DNA from: an uncultured Gemmatimonadota bacterium
GTDB taxonomy: Bacteria; Gemmatimonadota; Gemmatimonadetes; Gemmatimonadales; Gemmatimonadaceae
Length of the DNA stretch: 13,587 nt
Assembly: GCA_903894655.1 (NCBI GenBank)
Contig: CAITQY010000187.1
Coordinates: forward strand, 1-13,587
Direction: 5' to 3'
A program made the position numbers and the translations under genes. Numbering within the stretch: position 1 is the first letter of the stretch; each line of letters starts with the position of its first letter. Positions 1-7,049 of the stretch are shown here, in pieces. Below the pieces are notes generated by a model. That model saw nothing but the letters and a program-made list of their open reading frames with translations, had not been told where the DNA came from and made no database searches.

Positions 1-548
1 GGGACACCGGTCGCCCCCATGCGCATCTGCATGCCCGGCATGCCGCGATACACCAGATAGCCGTTGCTGTAGTATGCGCCGGTGCCGAGTCCGCCGGCGG
101 CCAGCATCATCGCATCCTGGGAGCGCGGCACCGACATCACGCGGCCGATCTTGCCCGCGGGGTCAATCACCAGCATCGACAGCGACGCCGCATCGACGAA
201 CAGCGTGGAGTCGCCACGGAACGCGATCAGACTGCCCGAACGCGGCCCGTATGCATTCGCCGTGCTGCTCGTGGAATCGGCCACGATGCTGATCGTCTTG
301 AACGTCGAGTCGACCAGCAGCACACGCCGGCTCGTGGCATCGTTGATCAGCAATCGGCCGCCGGGCAGCGCCCGCACGTTGTTCACCATGCCCAGTGAAT
401 CGGTGGTGGTGGCGTGCACCGCACCGAGTGGCCGGATGGGGGGACGTGCCTGCGGTCCCACGGCCTGCGCGCCCACGGCCTGCGCGCCTAGCGCCGGGGC
501 CATCGCCAGCGCGGTCAGAGTGAGCAGGGAAAGGCGATATCGAGTCAT
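1..548 (-). CDS. Secreted propeller-like protein, N-terminal part (runs off left edge)
   Basis: The reading frame is open from an ATG at 546-548 to the window edge, giving 182 visible residues; the C-terminus lies outside. Residues 1-22 are a clean signal peptide (MTRYR, a hydrophobic stretch, then a LGA|QA-type cleavage site), so the product is exported. The mature part holds short strand-turn units such as LPGGRLLINDATSRRVLLVDS and a later FRGDSTLFVDA/MLVIDPAGKIG unit. This pattern resembles six-bladed beta-propeller/NHL-type proteins, which is inference by eye only. A perfect 15-bp tandem repeat at 457-486 duplicates GAQAV just after the signal peptide. The visible end is Met-rich (GMPGMQMRM). 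The gene starts 62 bp after the TonB receptor stop on the same strand, so cotranscription with it is likely. No strong Shine-Dalgarno precedes the ATG. The function is unknown; an outer-membrane-associated partner of the receptor is only a guess from position. Confidence 0.75.
   Translation of the reverse strand, partial: MTRYRLSLLTLTALAMAPALGAQAVGAQAVGPQARPPIRPLGAVHATTTDSLGMVNNVRALPGGRLLINDATSRRVLLVDSTFKTISIVADSTSSTANAYGPRSGSLIAFRGDSTLFVDAASLSMLVIDPAGKIGRVMSVPRSQDAMMLAAGGLGTGAYYSNGYLVYRGMPGMQMRMGATGV
457..486. repeat. 15-bp perfect tandem duplication inside the secreted protein gene
   Basis: Two identical copies of cccacggcctgcgcg lie back to back at 457-471 and 472-486. The repeat is in frame and adds five residues (GAQAV) next to the predicted signal-peptide cleavage site, so it probably slips without harming export. 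Confidence 0.8.
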
Positions 549-610
549 GAATGCGGGTCCGTAAGTGAGGTGGAACCAGGAAAGAACAGCGTGCGAAGCG
601 GTGGATGAAC

Positions 611-3600
611 TCACTGGCGCATGATGATGGTTTGTGCTCCACCGCCCATGCCGCCGCCCATGATCATGGCGCCGCCGCCGGGAATCATCATGCCGCCGCC
701 ACCACCCGATGTGGCCGAACGGATCGACTTGAGGTAGCGATCGTCGAGCGCACTGGCCACGAACGGCGGCAGTTTGCGACGCTGCACGTCAGTCAACAGC
801 CTCTTCACGGCCGGCGCGTATGTGCGCAGGATGTCGATACTCGCTTCACGCGCCTTCACATACTGCGCGTAAATGTCGTCCTGCGCGTACCGTGCGGGCA
901 GGTCGGCGAACTGCTTGGAGATCGGCGCCCAGATGGAATCCAGGCGTACCGTGTAGCGGCGGTTCATCGTGGCCAGACTGTCGGCTTGATCGGACGACAG
1001 CTTGAGCGTGTCTTGATCGCGCAGGATTGTGGCCAGCGGATTTGGCACGCCGCCGTTGCCGAACTGCGCCTTGATCATCGCTTCGCCCGCTTTCGTGCCT
1101 TTGGTGCGACGGCCACGATCGAGCGACTGCGTGAGCAGTTGACGCTCGCGGGTGGGGCCGATGTCGTAGCGCAACTGCGCGGTGATCGTGACCGGCGTGC
1201 GGAAGCTGTTGAACTGCGGGTTGGTGGCGCCGAAACGCTGATTCACTTCGTAGCTGTAGCGCTTGGTGGTCGGATTGAAACCGCGTACGTATAGCAGCGA
1301 CTGATCGAGGAACGGCTGCTGTCCCCAGCCGCGCAGGTTGTTCTCGCCATGCAGCATCAAGTCGGCGGCGCCGAGCGGATTGGATACGTTGAACGACAGG
1401 TTCGCGCGCTGCGGCAGGCGCAGTTTGATCGGATTGAACGAGATTGACAGGTTGGCGGAGCTCACCCACGGGCCCTGACAGCTGTTGCGCGCCGCCAGAG
1501 CGCCGAGCTGCGACGACAGGCAGTCGCGGGCCACCCGCGAACCGCTGCGCAACAGCGCCTGCATGCCCGCCGCCGTGGCCGCATCGCTCGTCGCCGGGTT
1601 GAACACGAACGCGCGATCGTTGCCGAAGCCGTCACCGTTCACGTCACCACCAATGGTCGGGGTGAACGGCGTGCCCGAACGGAACTGGCCGAACCAGCCC
1701 AGGCGAATAACGTCGAACGCGTTGTAGCTCAGGTTGTAGGTGAGCTGATGACGTGAGTCGAACGTCGAGCGCGACCAGTTCACCGCCAGCGGATCACCGG
1801 CCGTGCTCGTGAAGCCGCGGAACTGCTCGCGCACATTGGAATATGTGTAGCTCATGCTCCAGCTGAAGTTCGTGCTGAAGTTCGTCGGCGACAGGCGCAC
1901 ACTGCCTTGCGCGCTGCGTGAGTTGAGATCGCTGCGTTGTTCCGTCACGCGCTGGAACTGCGGCGCCACGCGGCCGTCGCCGGCGGCGATCGCACCGGTG
2001 AGCGGCACGATGCTGCTGGGCAGCACGTACACCGGTCGACCGGCTTCGTTGTCCAGCGCAAAACGCTGCACTCCGGCGAAGTTGCGATCCACGAAGCTCG
2101 ACTGCCGCGTATTGAGCGAGTACGTGGCGTCGAAGCTGGCATTGACGTGGTTCCAGAGCACCGGCCCCGACCAGCTCAGGTTCGACCGCAGGCTGCTCGG
2201 CGCGGCATAGTCCTTCGCGAACAACGTCACGTTCGGGGCGCCGTTCGAGAACACGGTGCCCGTGCTGCCGTCGGCGCAGCGCGTGGGAATCAGTGCTGGA
2301 TTGCCATAGGCGTTCCAGTCGGGGATCGGAGTGGCCGGCCCCACGCAGGCGAGCTGCTGAATCGCGCTGGCCAGCCCCGTGTTGTCGATGGCCGAACCGA
2401 CCAAAGTGGCCTGCGGTGTGTTCTGAAACACGCCGATGCCGCCGCGTACCACCGCGCGCGGACCACGAAAGGCGCCATCGAAGGCGCCGATCTGCGGGCC
2501 CGTGCCATACTGCCACGAGAAGCCCACCCTTGGGCTCACGAACACGCCATTCGGCACCAGATCGTTGCGCACGCCAAGCAGGCGCTCCACCTCGGTGTTG
2601 CGCAGCGGGGCATCGAGGTACTGGTTGGCATCCACCCGCACACCGTACTGAAATTGCAGGCGATTGGTACGGCGGTACGAATCGCCGAGCGAGATCGCAC
2701 CTACGATCATGCTGGAGTTGCGCTCGCGCGGCGAGAGTGCGCGCGTGAACGAGATCGGAATGCCTGCCTGCAGGTCGCCCAGCGAGTTGTAGGCGAAGGT
2801 GCCCAGCCGATTCACCGTCTGATCTTGCGACGAGCCATCGCGGCGCACTTCCGTGCCCAGCTTGAGCCGGTGTTTGTTGTTGGCGCTGAACCACGACAGC
2901 GTATTCATGGCCGACAGGCTGTTCGACGTCTGCGATGTGCCGAGAAACTGATTGCCGCCGAAGGCGAGACTCTGCACGCCGTTGGTGCCGTCAGCGAAGT
3001 TCGAGTTCACCCGCACGCGCCCGCCCGGCAGATCCATGTACGGCGAGCCGTCGTTCTGCGACGCGCTGATGCCGCCCGATGTCTCGGTGAGAATGCCGAT
3101 GCCGCGCAGCGTGAAGTAGCCGCTGTGGCGTCCCTGCAAACCGCCACTGAGCGACGTGCGCTCACCACTGGTGGTCGGCAGTCCGGTGCCCAGCGGCGAC
3201 GCGGGATTCTGGTTGTTCCAGTTACCGTTGAACGTGAGGTTGTACGCCGCGCCGCTCGTGCTCGATGGCGGCGTGAAGTCGATGGCCCCGAATAGCGAAC
3301 CCTGATCGCCCAGTCGGCTGGCAGGCAGTCCGCTGTAGCTGATCGGCACTTTGGCGTTTTGCAGGATACCAATGAGGCGCTGCACGGAATCGCTCGCGAC
3401 GCCCGACGCCTGCAAGCCGGTGCGCGACGTGTTCAGCAGGGTCTGCAGGTCATTACTGCGACGGCCAAGCTGAAAGGATACGTTGTAGAACGCCTTGTCG
3501 AAAATGAGCGGGCCCGACACCGACCCGCCCAATGAGCCATTGGTGTACTCCTGCCCATTCGCGCGGGCGGCCGCATCGCTCCACTGCAGCGACGGGGCAT

Positions 3601-4360
3601 CGCCCACGAAGCTCAGCCCTCGGCCAATGAAATTCGAACCGGGACGCGTACGCAGGCTGAACTGACCGCCGGAGAATCCACCGCGCGACACGTCGTACGG
3701 CGACGTGATGAGGGAGCTGAGCACGCTCGCATCACGCGGCAATCCGGCGCCGCCGAACATCATGCCGTTGAGCGTGGTGTTGTTCTGGTCGGCGCCAAGG
3801 CCGAGCACCGAGAAGCCGTTGGCACCGCCGTCCTGACCGGGCACCAGTTGTACACCGGGCAGGGTAGCGGCCATCGCCGCGAGATCCCCCATCTGATCGG
3901 GCGGCAGCGCATTGTTGTTTTGAATCACCCGCTCCGTGCCGCCCACATCTTGGCTCACGTCATTGCGTGACACCTTCTCGCGCGCGGCGGTCACCTTCAC
4001 CGCGTCCAGCACCGCGCCGACTTTCGAGAGTTTGGCGTCGGCAATGAGAATGTCTTCGTCGGCGCCGCGCTTCAGTTCAAACCGCTTCACGCCGTAGCCG
4101 AGCGCCGTCACGGTCACCAGGTAGTCGCCATCGCCGCCTGGGAACGTCACGGTGAAGCGGCCGGTGCGATCGGTGCGGGCCGTGCGGTTCACGTTGCCGG
4201 AAATTGACGTCACTACTACGGCCACGTTGTCGAGTGGCTCATTCTCGGTGCCGGTGATCCGGCCCCGGATTACGTCGACCTGCTGGGCGACGGCGGGTGT
4301 TGCGGTCGCCGACAGAGCGAGGCAGAGCAGGGCGGCGAGCGACAGGAAACGACGAAGCAC
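611..4360 (-). CDS. Oar-like TonB-dependent outer-membrane receptor with C-terminal LTxxQ-like extension
   Basis: This 1249-residue outer-membrane protein is predicted to import an unknown ligand using TonB energy. Residues 1-25 are a signal peptide (MLRRFL..., cleaved AVA|QQ). About 28-115 form a carboxypeptidase-regulatory-like Ig domain (IRGRITGTENEPLDNVAV, ...GYGVKRFELKRG). A TonB-box-like LDAVKVTAARE follows at about 118-128. The plug spans about 135-245, and the barrel runs to about residue 1069 (last strand VTITAQLRYDIGP). A DVNGDGFGND loop at 906-915 and Cys pairs C672/C695 and C947/C961 (likely disulfides in surface loops) fit Oar-like receptors. Residues 1070-1249 are an extra domain with LSSDQ and LTDVQ motifs and a Gly/Met-rich end. 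Most receptors end at the last strand with an aromatic residue. The start codon is GTG (4358-4360), chosen because it gives an intact signal peptide. The leader before it is C-rich with no Shine-Dalgarno. The ligand cannot be read from the sequence. Confidence 0.92.
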   Translation of the reverse strand: MLRRFLSLAALLCLALSATATPAVAQQVDVIRGRITGTENEPLDNVAVVVTSISGNVNRTARTDRTGRFTVTFPGGDGDYLVTVTALGYGVKRFELKRGADEDILIADAKLSKVGAVLDAVKVTAAREKVSRNDVSQDVGGTERVIQNNNALPPDQMGDLAAMAATLPGVQLVPGQDGGANGFSVLGLGADQNNTTLNGMMFGGAGLPRDASVLSSLITSPYDVSRGGFSGGQFSLRTRPGSNFIGRGLSFVGDAPSLQWSDAAARANGQEYTNGSLGGSVSGPLIFDKAFYNVSFQLGRRSNDLQTLLNTSRTGLQASGVASDSVQRLIGILQNAKVPISYSGLPASRLGDQGSLFGAIDFTPPSSTSGAAYNLTFNGNWNNQNPASPLGTGLPTTSGERTSLSGGLQGRHSGYFTLRGIGILTETSGGISASQNDGSPYMDLPGGRVRVNSNFADGTNGVQSLAFGGNQFLGTSQTSNSLSAMNTLSWFSANNKHRLKLGTEVRRDGSSQDQTVNRLGTFAYNSLGDLQAGIPISFTRALSPRERNSSMIVGAISLGDSYRRTNRLQFQYGVRVDANQYLDAPLRNTEVERLLGVRNDLVPNGVFVSPRVGFSWQYGTGPQIGAFDGAFRGPRAVVRGGIGVFQNTPQATLVGSAIDNTGLASAIQQLACVGPATPIPDWNAYGNPALIPTRCADGSTGTVFSNGAPNVTLFAKDYAAPSSLRSNLSWSGPVLWNHVNASFDATYSLNTRQSSFVDRNFAGVQRFALDNEAGRPVYVLPSSIVPLTGAIAAGDGRVAPQFQRVTEQRSDLNSRSAQGSVRLSPTNFSTNFSWSMSYTYSNVREQFRGFTSTAGDPLAVNWSRSTFDSRHQLTYNLSYNAFDVIRLGWFGQFRSGTPFTPTIGGDVNGDGFGNDRAFVFNPATSDAATAAGMQALLRSGSRVARDCLSSQLGALAARNSCQGPWVSSANLSISFNPIKLRLPQRANLSFNVSNPLGAADLMLHGENNLRGWGQQPFLDQSLLYVRGFNPTTKRYSYEVNQRFGATNPQFNSFRTPVTITAQLRYDIGPTRERQLLTQSLDRGRRTKGTKAGEAMIKAQFGNGGVPNPLATILRDQDTLKLSSDQADSLATMNRRYTVRLDSIWAPISKQFADLPARYAQDDIYAQYVKAREASIDILRTYAPAVKRLLTDVQRRKLPPFVASALDDRYLKSIRSATSGGGGGMMIPGGGAMIMGGGMGGGAQTIIMRQ

Positions 4361-4451
4361 GTCGGGGGGATCGGAGGGAGCGGGCAGGGTGTGTCCTTAA
4401 GGCTACGTGCTAGCCCTCATGCGCGTTTCGACACAGTTCTCCCCTGCATCG

Positions 4452-4561
4452 TTTCCTCTGCGCTCTCTGCGTACTCTGCGTCTCCGCGTGATCTGTTCTG
4501 AGGCCAACCGCCGCGAACCGATCACACGGAGGCGCAGAGAGCGCAGGGCACGCAGAGGGGA
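4452..4561. repeat. Large imperfect palindrome (REP-like) between murB and the receptor gene
   Basis: Arms at 4452-4498 and 4515-4561 are inverted copies separated by a 16-nt loop. Pairing base by base (4455 with 4558, 4498 with 4515) gives only about six mismatches plus several G-T wobbles. Each arm is built from degenerate CTCTGCG-type units in tandem (ctctgcgctctctgcgta, then ctctgcgtctccgcg). It starts 4 nt past the murB stop on the minus strand. No T-tract follows the stem on either strand, so it is not a classic intrinsic terminator. It could still stabilise the murB 3' end or attenuate read-through into the receptor gene. It could also be one copy of a dispersed non-coding repeat family. 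The rest of the 4361-4565 gap shows no gene and no convincing promoter. Confidence 0.85.
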
Positions 4562-4565
4562 CCTT

Positions 4566-5534
4566 CTAGAACTCCCCGATAAAGCCGACTTCCGGTTGCA
4601 GTTCGTAGCCGAACCGTTCCTTCACGGCGGCCTGCGCGTGGGCCACCAACGCCCGCACGTCAGCCGCGGTGGCGTGCCCGAGATTGACCAGGATATTGGC
4701 ATGGATGTGCGAGATCTGGGCGTCGCCTACGCGGAAGCCCTTGAGGCCGCACTGATCGATCAGGCGGCCGGCGCCTACGCCCTCGATCTTTTTGAAAATC
4801 GAACCGGCGCTGGGATGCACCTGCAGCCATGGGTGCCGCGAGCCACGCCAAGCGAGGTTCTCCTGCAGGATCTGGTGCAGCCGGGCCGGATCAGCCTTCG
4901 TAAGCTGGAACGTGGCGCTCAGCACCACGTCGCGCCGATGGTGAAACACGGTGTCGTCATAGCCGAATTTGATGTACCCGGCATCCACCACCCGCCGATC
5001 GCCCTCCTCCGCCAGGATCTCGCACGACTCGAACACCTCGGCAATGAACATTGTCCGGTCGCGCTCGGGAGCCGGCGACAGAAAGTGCAGGTTCTGCCAG
5101 AGGGCTCCACCCACCGTGCTCGGAATGCCGATGTAGTGCTCGAGCCCCGACCAGCCGGCGCGCACGGTGTCGAGTACCAGATCCTGCATCACGGCGCCGC
5201 TTTCGGACCAGAGCTTCCCCTCGGGGGAGATCGTGTGGGCGGCCGCCGTATTCCGGATCACGAGGCCGCGGATGCCGCGATCGCCGATCAGCACATTGGC
5301 GCCCAACCCCAGCACGAACCACGGAATCCCCGCTTGCCTAGCGGCCGAAATGGCCGTGGCCAGCTCATCGGCGGTCTGTGCCTCGAGCAGCACGTCGGCC
5401 GGACCGCCGATGCGGAACGTGGTGTACGGGGCCAGCGGGGCACCGAGCTGCAGTCGGCTGCGATCGAGCGGCATGGACGCGACGGCGTCGGCGGATGCCG
5501 CGACGAGGGCGTCGGCGATCTGGGTGGGAGTCAT
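4566..5534 (-). CDS. murB: UDP-N-acetylenolpyruvoylglucosamine reductase (MurB)
   Basis: MurB uses FAD and NADPH to reduce UDP-GlcNAc-enolpyruvate to UDP-MurNAc in cytoplasmic peptidoglycan synthesis. The 322-residue product shows the FAD-binding motifs TTFRIGGPADVLLEA (38-52) and GLGANVLIGDRG (76-87), then IGIPSTVGGALWQN (135-148). SAGSIFKK (242-249) holds the catalytic-serine position S245. GLKGFRVGDAQISHIHANILVN (263-284) and a C-terminal PEVGFIG with E315 follow. The length fits the family. The usual YRxS motif reads YDDT at 192-195, so the expected active-site arginine is missing, and the canonical NAGA segment reads WQNL. This points to a divergent MurB subfamily. The ATG at 5532-5534 is preferred because a G-rich GGGGGA element lies about 11 nt upstream. 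An in-frame ATG at 5568-5570 would add 12 residues. The gene is divergent from the M16 operon and ends 4 nt before the palindrome. Confidence 0.9.
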   Translation of the reverse strand: MTPTQIADALVAASADAVASMPLDRSRLQLGAPLAPYTTFRIGGPADVLLEAQTADELATAISAARQAGIPWFVLGLGANVLIGDRGIRGLVIRNTAAAHTISPEGKLWSESGAVMQDLVLDTVRAGWSGLEHYIGIPSTVGGALWQNLHFLSPAPERDRTMFIAEVFESCEILAEEGDRRVVDAGYIKFGYDDTVFHHRRDVVLSATFQLTKADPARLHQILQENLAWRGSRHPWLQVHPSAGSIFKKIEGVGAGRLIDQCGLKGFRVGDAQISHIHANILVNLGHATAADVRALVAHAQAAVKERFGYELQPEVGFIGEF

Positions 5535-5612
5535 GCCGAAAGATTCCCCCGAAGTGGGTCCGTGCGCCATTGTTCGGGTGATACCGCTCGCCCCTTCCTC
5601 TTCCGACGTCGC
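5535..5612. promoter_or_regulatory. Divergent intergenic region, murB / M16 operon promoters (inferred)
   Basis: These 78 bp separate two divergent start codons, so promoters for both units should lie here or just inside the genes. On the plus strand TTGTTC (about 5571) and TGATACC (about 5580) are weak promoter-like hexamers at poor spacing. The plus-strand leader before the M16 ATG is C/T-rich and has no Shine-Dalgarno. The call rests on gene orientation, not on recognisable boxes. Confidence 0.4.
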
Positions 5613-7049
5613 ATGCCCGCACCCTTCGGCGCCCGGCCGTCCCTCCGGCACCTCGTTACCGCTGCCCTGCTCGCGGTGGCTATCCCCGCGGCCACGCCGC
5701 CGCAGCTGCTGGCGCAGTCCCGCGCTGAGCTGGGCAAGGTGGTGCGCCGCAAGGTGCTCACGAACGGTATGGAAGTGATCGTGGTGGAAAACCACGGCGT
5801 GCCCATCGCGACGCTGGAAATCGATGTGCGGAACGGCGCGTTCACGCAGAGCCCCGAGTACGCCGGCCTCGCGCACATGTATGAACACATGTTCTTCAAG
5901 GCCAACAGGGATCTGCCCGACGCCGAGGCGTTCAACGATCGCGCCGCCGAACTGGGCGCGGTGTTCAACGGCACGACGCAGGAAGAGCGCGTGAACTATT
6001 TCCTCACGCTGCCCGCCGATTCCGTGGCTGGCGGCCTGCGCTTTCTGGCCAGCGCACTGATCAACCCGACGTTCCGCGACGACGAATTGAAGCGCGAAAA
6101 GGAAGTCGTGCTCGGTGAGTACGATCGCAACGAAGCGCAGCCCGGTTTCGCGTTTCAGCAGCGGGCCACAGAGCTGCTCTATCCCGGCCAGTTCAGCCGA
6201 AAGAATACCATCGGCGATCGTACCGTGATCGCCAACGTGACGCCGGCGCAGATGCGCGAAATTCAGCGCAAGTACTACGTGCCGAACAACAGCGCACTCA
6301 TCGTGACTGGCGATGTCAATCCGGAGCAGCTGTTCGTGCTGGCCGAGCAGGTGTTTGGCGCTTGGCCGCGTGGTGAGGATCCGTTCAAGGCGGATCCCAT
6401 CCCGCCCATTCCTGCCCTCGATGGCAACAAGGGGCACATCAGCGAAGAGCCGATCAACGCCGTGGCGGTGCTGATTCAGTGGCAGGGGCCGAGCGTGGGG
6501 AAGGATCCGGGCGCCACGTTCGCCGCCGACGTGTTCAGCGACGTGCTCAACACACCGGGGTCGACCTTTCAGAAGAATCTCGTCGACACCGGATTGTGGC
6601 AGGGCGTCGGGGTGAACTACTACACGTTGAATCAGACCGGTCCAATTTCGATTAGCGGACAAACCACGCCAGAGAAGTATCGCGCGGCGATGGCGGCCTT
6701 GGAGCGCGAGATCGCACGCTTTACCGATCCCACCTACGTGACCACGCGCGAACTGGAATCGGTCAAGGCGCAGCGTACCGTATCAAGCGCGTTCGGCATC
6801 GAGAAGGCCTCGGAAATCGCGCACACCATCGGCTTCTGGTGGAGCGTCTCGAATCTCGACTACTTCATCGGTTACACGGACACCATGGCTCAGCAGCGCA
6901 TCACGGATCTTCTGCGATACACTACCACGTACATCGCGGCGAAGCCGCGCGTGACGAGCGTGCTGCTCTCCAGTGAAGCGCGCCGCTCGATCGGCCTCAC
7001 GGAAAAAGAATTGCTGACGCCGACGCTGCGTCCGGTGGTGAGGCCATGA
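5613..7049 (+). CDS. M16 family zinc metallopeptidase, catalytic subunit
   Basis: This 478-residue exported peptidase has a predicted signal peptide over residues 1-34 (MPAPFGARPSLRHLV..., cleaved LLA|QS). The inverted zinc motif HMYEH sits at 88-92, with H88 and H92 as ligands and E91 as the base. E162 and E169 in REKEVVLGEYDRN supply the distal acidic pair, with the spacing known from pitrilysin-type enzymes. The second half is the M16 C-terminal domain. The R/Y substrate-binding motif expected there is absent: GSTFQKNLVDTGLWQG stands where an R...Y pair should be. The next gene has exactly the missing motif, so the two probably form one heterodimeric periplasmic peptidase. The frame is open far upstream into the murB antisense strand. 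The ATG at 5613 is chosen because it begins the signal peptide and clears murB. The stop overlaps the next start (ATGA, 7046-7049). Confidence 0.92.
   Translation: MPAPFGARPSLRHLVTAALLAVAIPAATPPQLLAQSRAELGKVVRRKVLTNGMEVIVVENHGVPIATLEIDVRNGAFTQSPEYAGLAHMYEHMFFKANRDLPDAEAFNDRAAELGAVFNGTTQEERVNYFLTLPADSVAGGLRFLASALINPTFRDDELKREKEVVLGEYDRNEAQPGFAFQQRATELLYPGQFSRKNTIGDRTVIANVTPAQMREIQRKYYVPNNSALIVTGDVNPEQLFVLAEQVFGAWPRGEDPFKADPIPPIPALDGNKGHISEEPINAVAVLIQWQGPSVGKDPGATFAADVFSDVLNTPGSTFQKNLVDTGLWQGVGVNYYTLNQTGPISISGQTTPEKYRAAMAALEREIARFTDPTYVTTRELESVKAQRTVSSAFGIEKASEIAHTIGFWWSVSNLDYFIGYTDTMAQQRITDLLRYTTTYIAAKPRVTSVLLSSEARRSIGLTEKELLTPTLRPVVRP

Noticed and set aside
1937..3295. 452-codon open frame on the plus strand across the receptor gene
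   Set aside because: It mirrors the receptor codons, is rich in Arg/His/Ala, and has no recognisable motif or ribosome site. The minus-strand receptor is unambiguous.
4452..4561. Palindrome as a rho-independent terminator or a transposon end pair
   Set aside because: No T-run follows on either strand, and there is no transposase or flanking target duplication visible. It is kept as a REP-like repeat only.
4407..5612. Plus-strand open frame continuous with the first M16 gene, apparently giving an 880-residue protein
   Set aside because: This part is antisense to murB, has no family-like sequence, and precedes a clear signal peptide starting at 5613. It is a GC-driven extension of the frame.
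5571..6662. Minus-strand extension upstream of murB that would make a 698-residue protein
   Set aside because: It is antisense to the M16 catalytic subunit and Arg/His-rich without domain features. MurB alignment begins near the ATG at 5534.
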